DNA of 64,000 nucleotides from Caballeronia humi (lineage in GTDB: Bacteria; Pseudomonadota; Gammaproteobacteria; Burkholderiales; Burkholderiaceae), in contig NZ_FCNW02000027.1 of NCBI RefSeq assembly GCF_001544475.1, positions 28,602-92,601 of the forward strand, given 5' to 3'. Position numbers and translations under genes: made by a program. Below are positions 26,954 to 35,698 of this stretch, piece by piece (position 1 is the stretch's first letter; the number at the start of each line of letters is the position of its first letter). The notes under the pieces are model-generated. The model searched no databases. It was not told the DNA's origin and saw nothing but the letters and a program-made list of their open reading frames with translations.

Positions 26954-27885
26954 GAGTCGTACTCCCCTTTGAGGTTTTTCGCGAGCATCCGCACGAGGAA
27001 GAACGCGACGATGTTCGCCAGCACGACCGCGAGAATGCCGCCAGCGGACGCGAGGCCGACGTCGAATTGCTGCAGGCCGAGCGCGTAGATCAGGTACGAC
27101 AGGTTGGTTGTCGCCGTGCCCGGGCCGCCGCCGGTGGTCGTATAGATTTCCGCGAAGATCGACAGCAGGAAAATGGTTTCCATCATCACCACGACCGCGA
27201 TCGCGCGCTTCAAATGCGGCAGCGTGATGAAGAAGAACATTGCGAACGGGCCCGCGCCGTCGATGCGCGCCGCTTCCTTCTGCTCCTGGTCGAGCGATTG
27301 AATTGCCGTGAAGAGGATCAGGAACGCGAACGGCAGCCACTGCCATGCGACGATCATGATCACCGCGAAGAGCGGATACTCGGCGAACCAGTCGATCGGC
27401 TGCATGCCGAGCGCGAGCATGCCCTGCGCGATCAGCCCGTAGACCGGATGCAGGATCATGTTCTTCCAGATGAGCGCGCTGACGGTCGGCATCACGAAGA
27501 ACGGCGCGATCACCAGAAGCCGCGCGATGCCCTGCCCGATGAACTTGCGGTCGAACAGCACCGCGAGCAGCGTGCCGCCGATCACCGTGATCGCCAGCAC
27601 GGAGCCGATCAGCGTCAGCGTGTGGCCGATGGACGGGCCGAACGCGGGGTCGGTGGCGAGGAAGTGATAGTTGTCGAGGCCGGCGAAGCCTTTGACATCG
27701 GGATTGAGCAGGTTGTAGCGCGAGAACGAATACCAGATCGTCATCGCGAGCGGGATCGCCATCCACAGGAACAGCAGGCCGGTCGACGGGCTGATGAGCC
27801 AGCGGACCGACTTCGCGCGGCGCTTGTCGCGCTCCGCGGCGGACTCGGCGTAGTGCTCGGTCAGCGGGGGATTCAGTTGACTCAT
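26950..27885 (-). CDS. smoF: sorbitol/mannitol ABC transporter permease
   Basis: A 311-residue MalF-type permease, starting MSQLNPPLTEHYAESAAERD, with a cytosolic N-terminal tail of about 30 residues and six helices (LLFLWMAIPLAMTIWYSF, VLAITVIGGTLLAVLF and others). The EAA loop is EQKEAARIDGAGPFAMFF. It overlaps smoG by 4 bases. A 91-base gap with a GC hairpin separates it from the binding-protein gene smoE upstream. Confidence 0.9.
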   Translation of the reverse strand: MSQLNPPLTEHYAESAAERDKRRAKSVRWLISPSTGLLFLWMAIPLAMTIWYSFSRYNLLNPDVKGFAGLDNYHFLATDPAFGPSIGHTLTLIGSVLAITVIGGTLLAVLFDRKFIGQGIARLLVIAPFFVMPTVSALIWKNMILHPVYGLIAQGMLALGMQPIDWFAEYPLFAVIMIVAWQWLPFAFLILFTAIQSLDQEQKEAARIDGAGPFAMFFFITLPHLKRAIAVVVMMETIFLLSIFAEIYTTTGGGPGTATTNLSYLIYALGLQQFDVGLASAGGILAVVLANIVAFFLVRMLAKNLKGEYDS

Positions 27886-27902
27886 GATCGTGTCACCTCT
27901 CT

Positions 27903-27928
27903 GAAGCGCGAGCCGCGCCGCGCGCTTC
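27903..27928 (-). terminator. intercistronic hairpin between smoE and smoF
   Basis: GAAGCGCG (27903-27910) pairs with CGCGCTTC (27921-27928) across a 10-base GC-rich loop in the smoE-smoF gap. Without a U-tract it is not a strong terminator; such hairpins often stabilise the upstream binding-protein mRNA and lower permease expression, which would fit the need for more SBP than permease. Confidence 0.45.
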
Positions 27929-27976
27929 GTTGCCGCGCGGCCCGCTTTGCTGCGATGGGTTACAGCGCCTGCATCC

Positions 27977-29335
27977 TTACTTTTGATAGCCCGCCTGTTT
28001 CACCGCGCGATCGGCGGCGGCATTGCCTGCCTTGAGCGCGGCATCGACGTTGCTCTGCCCTGCAACGACGCCCGCGATCGACTGGCCGACGACCGTGCCG
28101 AACGACTGGAACTCGGGAATGCCGACGAACTGGATGCCGCTATACGGCACCTTCTTCAGCGACGAGTCGTTCGGATCGGCGGATTCGATCGCCTTCAGCA
28201 CGAAGTCGCCGAACGGCGCGGCCTGCTTGTACTCGGGGCGCGCGTAGGTGGATTTACGCGTGCCCGGCGGCACCGACGCCCAGCCTTCGTCCTTGCCGAC
28301 CATCTCGATGTACTGCTTCGAGGTCGCCCACGTGACGAATTTCTTCGCGGCATCCTGCGACTTCGACGTCTTCGGGATCGCGAGCGACCACGACCACAGC
28401 CAGTGCGAGCCCTTCGGTGTCACGGCGACAGGCGCCGCCGCGAAGCCGATCTTGTCGGCCACCTGCGATTGCGCCTTGTTGTAGAGCATGCCGGCCGCGA
28501 CCGTCGCGTCGATCCACATCGCGCATTTGCCCGAGGACATCAGCGTGAGGTTTTCGTTGAAGCCGTTCGAGCTGGCTCCCGGAGGCCCGTCGCTCTTCAG
28601 CAGGTCCGAGTAGAAGCTGACCGCCTTGTGCCACTCCGGCGTGTCGAGTTGCGCCTTCCAGTTCTCGTCGAACCAGCGGCCGCCGAACGTGTTCACGACC
28701 GTCGAGACGAACGCCATGTTCTCGCCCCAGCCTGCCTTGCCGCGCAGGCAAATTCCGTACTGGCCTTTTGACTTGTCGGTGAGCTTGTCCGCGAACTGCT
28801 TGATCTGGTCGTAGGTCGGCTGGTCGGGCATCTTGAGGCCGGCCGCCTGGAACAGGTCCTTACGGTAATACGTCATCGAGCTTTCGACGTAGAACGGCAG
28901 CGCGTACAACTGGCCGTTGTAGGACAGGCCATCGCGAGCGGTCTTCACGACGTCTTCGAGGTCGTAGTCGGCGGGGAGGTTGGTCATCGGGATGAGCCAG
29001 CCGCGCTTGCCCCACTGCGGCGCCTCATACGTGCCGATCGCCATCACGTCGAACTGGCCGCTGTTGGTCGTGATGTCGGTCGTGGCGCGCTGGCGCAGCA
29101 CGTTTTCTTCGAGGATCACCCACTTGAGCTGGATGTCGGGATTCGCCTTCTCGAACGCCGGCGACAGCTTCTTCAACTCGATCATGTCCGGGTTGTTCAG
29201 CGTGGCGATCGTGACGGTGGCGGCGCGCGAGGCCACCGGCGCAAGCGCGGCGGCCGCGAACGCGGCAAGGGCTAGCGTGCGCGCAGCCGTCGTGCGGCGC
29301 GACTGGACTCGAAGGGTGAGTTGGGCGCGTTTCAT
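27977..29335 (-). CDS. smoE: sorbitol/mannitol ABC transporter substrate-binding protein
   Basis: A 452-residue periplasmic binding protein. Residues ~1-38 are an unusually long, Arg-rich signal peptide ending near RAATVTIAT. The mature protein matches the SmoE/MtlE branch: NNPDMIELKKLSPAFE, WVILEENVLRQRATTDI, FDVMAIGTYEAPQWG, SMTYYRKDLFQAAGLKMP and LCLRGKAGWGEN-like ICLRGKAGWGEN, followed by GPPGASSNGFNENL. It delivers sorbitol, mannitol or arabinitol to SmoF/SmoG. AGGAG precedes the ATG at 29335. Confidence 0.93.
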   Translation of the reverse strand: MKRAQLTLRVQSRRTTAARTLALAAFAAAALAPVASRAATVTIATLNNPDMIELKKLSPAFEKANPDIQLKWVILEENVLRQRATTDITTNSGQFDVMAIGTYEAPQWGKRGWLIPMTNLPADYDLEDVVKTARDGLSYNGQLYALPFYVESSMTYYRKDLFQAAGLKMPDQPTYDQIKQFADKLTDKSKGQYGICLRGKAGWGENMAFVSTVVNTFGGRWFDENWKAQLDTPEWHKAVSFYSDLLKSDGPPGASSNGFNENLTLMSSGKCAMWIDATVAAGMLYNKAQSQVADKIGFAAAPVAVTPKGSHWLWSWSLAIPKTSKSQDAAKKFVTWATSKQYIEMVGKDEGWASVPPGTRKSTYARPEYKQAAPFGDFVLKAIESADPNDSSLKKVPYSGIQFVGIPEFQSFGTVVGQSIAGVVAGQSNVDAALKAGNAAADRAVKQAGYQK

Positions 29336-29553
29336 GGTTGTTTCGTCTCCTTTTTCGTGAGCACGGCACGCGTGCTGCGGGGCTTGCTGATTGTTGGTGT
29401 GACGCGTTTTTGCTTCTCGCATTTGCCTCACCGGCTCCACGCGTCAAGCTCCATGCGTGAATATCGATGAGGGCGACGCCTGCGCCGTTCCAATATAGAC
29501 GGCGCCGGAAGGCATTCAAGTGACCGTTGTGAAATGACCGGACCCGAGCGGGC

Positions 29554-30327
29554 TCAGCTCATCCAGTTGCCGCCGTCGACGTTCAACGTCTGCGCGGTGA
29601 TGTAGTCCGAATCCGCCGATGCCAGGAAGAGCGCCGCGCCTGTCAGGTCGGCGGGCAGACCCATGCGTCCGAGCGGCACTTCCTCGCCCACGAGGCGTTT
29701 CTTCTCGCCGAGCGGCCGGTTCTCGTACTTTGCGAAGAGCGCATCGACCTGCTCCCACATCGGTGTATCGACGACGCCCGGCGCGATGCCGTTCACGTTG
29801 ATGCGCTCCTTTGCAAGCGCGAGCGCCGCCGACTGCGTATAGCTGATGACTGCGGCCTTCGTCGCGCAATAGTGCGAGACGAGCGACTCGCCGCGCCGGC
29901 CCGCCTGCGACGCCATGTTGACGATCTTGCCGCCGCGGCCCTGCTCGACCATGCGCTGAGCCACCGCCTGCATCAGGAAGAACATGCCCTTCACGTTGAC
30001 CGCGTAGAGGCGGTCGTAGACGTCCCAGGACTCGTCGAGGATCGGGCGCATATCGAACAGCGCCGCGTTGTTCAAGAGGATGTCGATGCCGCCGAAGCGC
30101 TTGACCGTCGAATCGACGATGCGCTGGATGTCTTCGCGCTTCGTCACGTCTGCGCGCAGAGCCAGCACGCGGTCCGCGGTCGCCGTGTAACGCGCGGCGA
30201 GTTCGCCTTCGTCCTTCACATCGACGACGACGACTTTCGCGCCTTCGTCGAGATACCGCTTCGCTACCGCCTCGCCAATGCCGCTCGCGGCGCCAGTGAT
30301 GATCGCTACCTTGTCTTGCAGTTTCAA
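29554..30327 (-). CDS. smoS: sorbitol (L-iditol 2-) dehydrogenase, SDR family
   Basis: A 257-residue short-chain dehydrogenase of the SmoS type, oxidising sorbitol to fructose or galactitol-type polyols with NAD. The start is TTG at 30327 (MKLQDKVAIITGAA), with GGAG six bases upstream; no ATG fits. Motifs are TGAASGIG (cofactor), NNAALFDM, NMASQAGRRGE with Ser, YCATKAA (catalytic Y-x3-K) and the C-terminal DYITAQTLNVDGGNWM. It starts the operon that continues with smoE; a 218-base gap with no recognised element separates the two. Confidence 0.93.
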   Translation of the reverse strand: MKLQDKVAIITGAASGIGEAVAKRYLDEGAKVVVVDVKDEGELAARYTATADRVLALRADVTKREDIQRIVDSTVKRFGGIDILLNNAALFDMRPILDESWDVYDRLYAVNVKGMFFLMQAVAQRMVEQGRGGKIVNMASQAGRRGESLVSHYCATKAAVISYTQSAALALAKERINVNGIAPGVVDTPMWEQVDALFAKYENRPLGEKKRLVGEEVPLGRMGLPADLTGAALFLASADSDYITAQTLNVDGGNWMS

Positions 30328-30381
30328 GGCTGTCTCCGGGTTCGTTTTCTCGTCTCGCCGCCCTGAGCGAACGCTCTGCAT

Positions 30382-30437
30382 GCGAACAATTGCTCTCTCT
30401 TTGATCGAATGATCGGCGACGCGTCGAGCGCTGTCAA
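30382..30437 (-). promoter_or_regulatory. smoS promoter with polyol-regulon operator
   Basis: Read on the minus strand: TTGACA (30437-30432), a 17-base spacer, GATCAT (30414-30409), then a 34-base block (30415-30382) with 29 of 34 positions identical to the block in front of dalD (CGATCATTCG, GAGAGCAATTG, TCGC). The block ends 55 bases upstream of the TTG start. The same spacing, -10 and operator in both places point to one regulator acting on both polyol loci. Confidence 0.7.
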
Positions 30438-30574
30438 GGCGCGTTGCGATCTTTCGATGCTGCGCCGCGCCATGCGGCGCGACTCCGGGAAAACCCCTGC
30501 TGGCGCGGCTGACAGCGAAATAGAAGGGAATTGAAATGCGGGCAGCCGAAGAAAATCGGCTGCGCAAAAGGTAG

Positions 30575-30589
30575 TGATACGTTATATCA
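30575..30589. promoter_or_regulatory. candidate Zur box upstream of zur-znuACB
   Basis: TGATA (30575-30579) and TATCA (30585-30589) are perfect inverted arms around CGTTA, 40 bases before the zur ATG. The sequence is the only AT-rich palindrome in the 301-base zur/smoS gap and resembles the TGATA/TATCA-type Zur sites of Gram-negative bacteria, so autoregulation of the zur-znu operon by zinc is likely. Confidence 0.6.
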
Positions 30590-30628
30590 TCTCGGAAATT
30601 TCTGAATCACGAAAACCCGCGAGAAACC

Positions 30629-31087
30629 ATGTCAGCGTCCTACGAACACATGCTGTCCCGCGCCGAAGCGCTTGCCGCCGAACGCGGCATTGCGCTCACG
30701 CCGTTGAGGCGCCAGGTCTACGAACTCGTCCTGCGCGCGCAGAAACCGATCGGCGCCTACGACCTGATCGACGCGATGGAGCCGCATCGCGGCGGCCGCG
30801 TGCCGCCCACGACGATCTATCGCGCGCTCGACTTTCTGGTCGAGAACGGCTTCGTCCACCGGATCGCCTCGAAGAACGCGTTCTTCGCGTGCTGCGACGT
30901 GGGCCAGCCGCACGAGAGCCAGTTCCTCATCTGCGACGAATGCGGCGCGACGCTTGAAATCCCCGGCGACGAACTCGCCTCCACGCTCTCGGCGAGCGCG
31001 CCCGCGCACGGCTTCGAGGTGCGCCATCAGGTCGTCGAATTGAGCGGCCTGTGCAGCGAGTGCCAGCACAAACAACGCGACGCCTGA
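30629..31087 (+). CDS. zur: zinc uptake regulator Zur (Fur family)
   Basis: A 152-residue Fur-family repressor. Residues ~1-85 are the winged helix with PTTIYRALDFLVENGFVHRI; residues ~90-150 the metal-binding dimerisation domain with ICDECG and GLCSECQ, two CxxC pairs for structural zinc, and HESQF as a regulatory-site stretch. It blocks zinc uptake genes when zinc is plentiful. znuA follows 43 bases later, so it belongs to the operon it is thought to control. Confidence 0.9.
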   Translation: MSASYEHMLSRAEALAAERGIALTPLRRQVYELVLRAQKPIGAYDLIDAMEPHRGGRVPPTTIYRALDFLVENGFVHRIASKNAFFACCDVGQPHESQFLICDECGATLEIPGDELASTLSASAPAHGFEVRHQVVELSGLCSECQHKQRDA

Positions 31088-31130
31088 GCCTTCCGACAAC
31101 GATCCCAAGAACAATCCGGTCGATACGAAC

Positions 31131-32015
31131 ATGAAGAACATCCTGATGGCCGCCGCGCTCTTGCTCGGCTTGTGCGGCGCTGCCGTGGCGCAGACGCAAA
31201 CGCAATCCCAACGCATCGCCGTGGTCGCCGCGGAGAATTTCTACGCCGATGTCGTGAAGCAGTTGGGCGGCGATCGCGTGCAGGTGACGAGCATCCTCAA
31301 CAATCCCGACGAAGACCCGCACCTCTTCGAAGCCAGCCCGAAGACGGCACGCGCGTTGCAGCACGCGGCGCTCGTCGTCTACAACGGCGCCGACTACGAT
31401 CCGTGGATGGACAAGCTGCTCGCGGTATCGAAGGGTGAGAAGCGCACGACGATCGTGGTCGCCCAACTCGTCGGCAAGAAGTCCGGCGACAACCCGCACC
31501 TCTGGTACGACCCGGCGACGATGCCCGTCGTCGCGAAGGCCGTGAGCCGCTATCTCGTGGAGGCCGACCCCGCGCACAAGAGCGACTACGACGCGCGGCT
31601 TGCAACGTTTCTCGCCTCGATGAAGACGATCGACAACCGCGTCGCCGTGCTGAACTCGCACTACAAGGGCGTGCCCGTGACCGCGACCGAGCCGGTCTTC
31701 GGCTACATGGCGGACGCGATCGGCTTCGAGATGCGCAACCAGCGCTTCCAGCTCGCCGCGATGAACGAAACCGAACCGAGCGCCGCCGATATCGCCGCGT
31801 TCGAAAAAGACCTGCGCGAACGCCGCGTGCACGTGCTGATCTACAACAGCCAGGCGACGGAAGCGCTGACGAAGCGCATGCTCAAGCTATCGCAGGAATG
31901 GCGCGTGCCGAGCGTGAGCGTCACGGAGACGCTGCCCGCCGGCAAGACCTACCAGCAATGGATGACTTTCCAGCTCGACGCCCTGTCCGGCGCGCTGCAA
32001 GGATGGCAACGATGA
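31131..32015 (+). CDS. znuA: zinc/manganese ABC transporter substrate-binding protein (ZnuA-like)
   Basis: A 294-residue periplasmic cluster A-I binding protein with signal peptide MKNILMAAALLLGLCGAAVAQ. Metal ligand regions are DPHLFEASP (first His), DNPHLWYDPATM (second His), and NETEPSA and YNSQATE in the C-terminal lobe. It lacks the His-rich loop that many ZnuA proteins carry between the first two ligands; the ATPase of the operon has a His-rich tail instead. Its stop overlaps the ATPase ATG by 4 bases. Zinc is inferred from the adjacent zur. Confidence 0.9.
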   Translation: MKNILMAAALLLGLCGAAVAQTQTQSQRIAVVAAENFYADVVKQLGGDRVQVTSILNNPDEDPHLFEASPKTARALQHAALVVYNGADYDPWMDKLLAVSKGEKRTTIVVAQLVGKKSGDNPHLWYDPATMPVVAKAVSRYLVEADPAHKSDYDARLATFLASMKTIDNRVAVLNSHYKGVPVTATEPVFGYMADAIGFEMRNQRFQLAAMNETEPSAADIAAFEKDLRERRVHVLIYNSQATEALTKRMLKLSQEWRVPSVSVTETLPAGKTYQQWMTFQLDALSGALQGWQR

Positions 32016-32911
32016 GCGGTGCTCCTGACAACGCGATCGAAGTCGAGCACGTCACGCTCGAACTCGGCGGGCGCGCGATCCTCAATCACGCGAGCTTCAC
32101 CGTGCGCACCGGCGAGTTCATCGGCGTGCTCGGGCCGAACGGCGCGGGCAAGACCACGCTGATGCGCGCGCTGCTCGGGCTTTTACCGCTGTCCGGCGGA
32201 TCGATCCGCGTGGGCGGCGAGGCGGTCGTGCGCGGCAATCCGTCGATCGGGTATATGCCGCAGATTCGCAGCGGTCTGGCGGGCCGGCGCGTGCGCGGGC
32301 GCGATTTCGTCACGATGGCCGCCGACGGTCATCGCTGGGGCGTGCCGCACGCGGGCGCGGCGATTCGCGCGGACGTCGATCGCGTGCTCGATCTCGTCGA
32401 TGCTCATGCGCTTGCGGCGCGGCCGCTGTCGGAGCTCTCGGGCGGCGAGCGCCAGCGCCTGCTGCTCGCGCAGTGCCTGCTCGGCAACCCGAAAGTGCTG
32501 TTGCTGGACGAGCCGCTCATCAGCCTCGATCCGCGTCATCAGACGGGCGTAGTCGATCTCGTGCGGCGCGTGCAGCGCGAGCTCAACATCACCGTGCTGT
32601 TTTCTGCGCACGAACTCAACCCGCTGCTCAATTCGCTCGATCGCGTGCTGTATCTCGGCAACGGGCGCGCGGCGCTCGGCACCGTCGATGAAGTGATCAC
32701 GAAGCCGGTGCTCTCGCAACTCTACGGCTCGCCGATCGACGTGATGCGCGTGAACGGGCGCATCTTCGTGATGTCGGGCGATGTCGAGATCGACAAGCTC
32801 GATCACGCGCACGAAGAAGGCGACGACGGGCATGAGCATGAGCACGATCACGGTCATGAGCACGGACACGATCACGCTCACAAGGCCAAAGGAAAGCACA
32901 CGCATGTTTGA
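32012..32911 (+). CDS. znuC: zinc ABC transporter ATP-binding protein with His-rich C-terminus
   Basis: A 299-residue ABC ATPase: Walker A GPNGAGKTTL, signature LSGGERQRLLLAQ, Walker B VLLLDEPLISLDP, H-loop SAHELN. The last 36 residues hold 13 histidines alternating with Asp, Glu and Gly (EHEHDHGHEHGHDHAH), which likely chelate Zn or Ni on the cytosolic side. It overlaps znuA by 4 bases and znuB by 8 bases. Together with ZnuB it drives metal import. Confidence 0.92.
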   Translation: MSGAPDNAIEVEHVTLELGGRAILNHASFTVRTGEFIGVLGPNGAGKTTLMRALLGLLPLSGGSIRVGGEAVVRGNPSIGYMPQIRSGLAGRRVRGRDFVTMAADGHRWGVPHAGAAIRADVDRVLDLVDAHALAARPLSELSGGERQRLLLAQCLLGNPKVLLLDEPLISLDPRHQTGVVDLVRRVQRELNITVLFSAHELNPLLNSLDRVLYLGNGRAALGTVDEVITKPVLSQLYGSPIDVMRVNGRIFVMSGDVEIDKLDHAHEEGDDGHEHEHDHGHEHGHDHAHKAKGKHTHV

Positions 32912-33686
32912 ATACGACTTCATGGTGAATGCGTTCGCGGCGTCGGGGATCGTCGCGGTGCTGGCGGGGATCGTCGGGTACTTTCTCGTGCTGCGCGGAC
33001 AAACCTTCGCCGGTCACGCGCTCTCGCACGTCGGCTTCACCGGCGCGACGGGCGCGGTGCTGGTCGGCGTGTCGCCGCTGTGGGGGATGGTCGGATTCAC
33101 GCTCGCGGCGGGCGTCGGCATGGGCGCGCTCGGCGAAAAGCTGTCGGGGCGCGATGTCGCGATCGGCGTGATCTTGTCGTTGTCGCTGGGGCTCGGGCTG
33201 CTGTTTCTGCACTTCTTCACCGCTTACGCGACGCAAGCGACCGCCCTGCTTTTCGGCAACGTACTCGGCGTGAATCACGAAACGCTCGCGGTGCTGGCAG
33301 GCCTCGCGGTGGTCAGTCTCGTCGCGCTCGCGGCGATCATGCGTCCGCTCTTGTTCGCGTCGCTTCAACCCGAACTGGCCGAGGCGAAGGGCGTGTCGCT
33401 GCGTTTCGTGTCGGTGCTTTTTTTGTCGATCACCGCGCTCGCCGTCGCCGCGTGCACGCAGATCGTCGGCGTGCTGCTCGTGTTCGCGCTGATGGTCGGA
33501 CCGGCCGCGGCCGCGCAGAACGTGACGACGCGGCTCTGGACCGGGCTCCTGCTCGCCGCCGTGTTCGCCTTGGGGCAAGCGTGGGCGGGGCTCACGCTCG
33601 CCTACTACACCGACTGGCCGACGAGCTTCTGGATCACGATGCTCGCGGCGCTCGTCTATGGCGGAAGTCTGGTGGCGCGCCGGTGA
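32904..33686 (+). CDS. znuB: zinc ABC transporter permease
   Basis: A 260-residue ABC-3-type inner-membrane permease starting MFEYDFMVNAFAASGIVAVL, with about seven helices and the family stretch GQTFAGHALSHVGFTGATGAVL. It starts inside the znuC gene (8-base overlap) and ends the zur-znuACB operon, six bases from the convergent fghA gene; no terminator was seen. Confidence 0.9.
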   Translation: MFEYDFMVNAFAASGIVAVLAGIVGYFLVLRGQTFAGHALSHVGFTGATGAVLVGVSPLWGMVGFTLAAGVGMGALGEKLSGRDVAIGVILSLSLGLGLLFLHFFTAYATQATALLFGNVLGVNHETLAVLAGLAVVSLVALAAIMRPLLFASLQPELAEAKGVSLRFVSVLFLSITALAVAACTQIVGVLLVFALMVGPAAAAQNVTTRLWTGLLLAAVFALGQAWAGLTLAYYTDWPTSFWITMLAALVYGGSLVARR

Positions 33687-33692
33687 GTTCGC

Positions 33693-34541
33693 CTACGCGC
33701 GCAAAACTCGCGCGTGATGCGCGATGTGCTCGCCTACAAACGTCGAGATGAAGTAATACCCGTGGTCGTAGCCTTCGTGCCGGCGCAGCGTCACCTTTTG
33801 CCCGGCTTCGGCGGCGGCCGCTTCGAACACCTCGGGATAAAGCTGCCCGGCGAGAAACTGATCGGCGAGTCCCTGATCGATCAGGATGCCTTCGGCAAAG
33901 CGCCCCGCCGACGCGCCCTTCACCAGTTCGCTTGCGTCGTAGTGCTTCCACGCTTCGCGGTCGTCGCCGAGATAGCCTGAGAACGCCTTCACGCCCCACG
34001 GACAGCGCGACGGCGCGGCAATCGGCGCGAACGCCGACACCGATCGATAAATATCAGGGTTACGCAGCGCGAGCACGAGCGCGCCGTGGCCGCCCATCGA
34101 ATGCCCGAAGATGCCGAGCCGATCGCCGTTCACCGGCAGTTCCGCGAGCACCGTTTCGCGCAAATCCTGCGTCACGTACGAATACATCCGATAGTGCTTC
34201 GACCATGGCTCCTGCGTCGCATCGACGTAAAAGCCCGCGCCGACGCCAAAGTCCCATGCCGCGCTTTCGTCCGGCGCATTTGCGCCGCGCGGGCTCGTAT
34301 CCGGCGAAATCAGCGCGATGCCGTGCTCCGCGGCGTAACGCTGCGCGCCGGCCTTGATCGGAAACGTCTCTTCGGTGCAAGTGAGGCCAGCGAGATAGAA
34401 CAGCGCCGGCACCTTCCCCGACGATGCCGCTTCCGGCAAAAACACCGAAAAGCGCATCGGCAGGCCGATCGACTTCGAGTCGTGCCGATAGGTCCGCTGC
34501 ACGCCGCCCCACGAGTGATGTTCTTCCACGAGTTCAAGCAT
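33693..34541 (-). CDS. fghA: S-formylglutathione hydrolase
   Basis: A 282-residue esterase-D-type hydrolase that splits S-formylglutathione to formate and glutathione, the second step of formaldehyde detoxification. The catalytic serine is in GIFGHSMGGHGAL, with LAGLTCTEETF (oxyanion and family motif), DTSPRGAN and a C-terminal HEGYDHGYYF (His). GGAGG precedes the ATG at 34541. It lies 14 bases after adhC and is coupled to it. Confidence 0.95.
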   Translation of the reverse strand: MLELVEEHHSWGGVQRTYRHDSKSIGLPMRFSVFLPEAASSGKVPALFYLAGLTCTEETFPIKAGAQRYAAEHGIALISPDTSPRGANAPDESAAWDFGVGAGFYVDATQEPWSKHYRMYSYVTQDLRETVLAELPVNGDRLGIFGHSMGGHGALVLALRNPDIYRSVSAFAPIAAPSRCPWGVKAFSGYLGDDREAWKHYDASELVKGASAGRFAEGILIDQGLADQFLAGQLYPEVFEAAAAEAGQKVTLRRHEGYDHGYYFISTFVGEHIAHHARVLRA

Positions 34542-34555
34542 CGTCGCCGCCTCCG

Positions 34556-35662
34556 TTAGTACAGCACGACCGAGCGGATCGACTCGCCCTTCTTCATCAG
34601 ATCGAAGCCTTCGTTGATGCGTTCGAGCGGCAGATGGTGCGTGATCAGATCGTCGATGTTGATCTTGCCTTCCATGTACCAGTCGACGATTTTCGGAACG
34701 TCCGTGCGCCCGCGCGCGCCGCCGAACGCCGAGCCTTTCCACTCGCGGCCCGTGACGAGCTGGAACGGCCGCGTCGAGATTTCCTCGCCTGCCGCCGCCA
34801 CGCCGATGATGAACGACTGTCCCCAGCCCTTGTGCGTGCATTCGAGCGCCTGCCGCATCAGCTTGACGTTGCCGACGCATTCGAACGAATAGTCGGCGCC
34901 GCCATCGGTGAGTTGCACGATGTGATCGACGACGTTCTCGACCTCCTTCGGGTTGATGAAGTGCGTCATGCCGAACTTCTTTGCAAGTTCCACGCGCCCC
35001 GGATTGATATCGACGCCGATGATCTTGTCCGCGCCGACCATCTTCGCGCCCTGAATCACGTTGAGCCCGATGCCGCCCAGCCCGAACACGACAACGTTCG
35101 CGCCCGCTTCGACCTTCGCCGAATACACGACGGCGCCGACGCCCGTCGTCACGCCGCAGCCGATGTAGCAGATCTTGTCGAACGGCGCATCCTCACGCAC
35201 TTTCGCGACCGCGATTTCGGGAACCACGATGTAGTTCGAAAACGTCGACGTGCCCATGTAGTGAAAGAGCGGCTTGCCGTCGAGCGAGAAGCGCGAGGTG
35301 GCATCGGGCATGAGGCCGCGGCCTTGCGTCGAGCGGATCGCCTGACACAGGTTCGTCTTGCGCGACAGGCAGAACTTGCACTGGCGGCACTCCGGCGTGT
35401 AGAGCGGAATGACGTGGTCGCCCTTTTTCAGCGTGCCGACGCCCGGCCCCACGTCGACGATCACGCCCGCGCCTTCGTGCCCGAGGATCGCAGGGAAAAT
35501 GCCTTCCGGATCGGCGCCCGAGAGTGTGTAGTAGTCGGTGTGGCAGATGCCCGTCGCCTTCACTTCGATCAGCACCTCACCGGCGCGCGGCCCTTCGAGA
35601 TCGACCTCTTCGATTGTCAGCGGCTTGCCTGCTTCCCATGCGATGGCGGCTTTGGTTTTCAT
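34556..35662 (-). CDS. adhC: S-(hydroxymethyl)glutathione dehydrogenase / class III alcohol dehydrogenase
   Basis: A 368-residue zinc-dependent dehydrogenase. Catalytic zinc ligands are in GICHTDYYTLSG and GHEGAGVIVDVG; the structural zinc loop is CRQCKFCLSRKTNLC; the cofactor motif is GLGGIGLNV. It oxidises the formaldehyde-glutathione adduct to S-formylglutathione. AdhC-FghA form a classic pair. The gene follows the AGE-type isomerase gene by 36 bases on the same strand, an odd neighbour. Confidence 0.95.
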   Translation of the reverse strand: MKTKAAIAWEAGKPLTIEEVDLEGPRAGEVLIEVKATGICHTDYYTLSGADPEGIFPAILGHEGAGVIVDVGPGVGTLKKGDHVIPLYTPECRQCKFCLSRKTNLCQAIRSTQGRGLMPDATSRFSLDGKPLFHYMGTSTFSNYIVVPEIAVAKVREDAPFDKICYIGCGVTTGVGAVVYSAKVEAGANVVVFGLGGIGLNVIQGAKMVGADKIIGVDINPGRVELAKKFGMTHFINPKEVENVVDHIVQLTDGGADYSFECVGNVKLMRQALECTHKGWGQSFIIGVAAAGEEISTRPFQLVTGREWKGSAFGGARGRTDVPKIVDWYMEGKINIDDLITHHLPLERINEGFDLMKKGESIRSVVLY

Positions 35663-35698
35663 CGTTGCGTTCCTCGTATTCGTGACAGAGTGTTCCGT

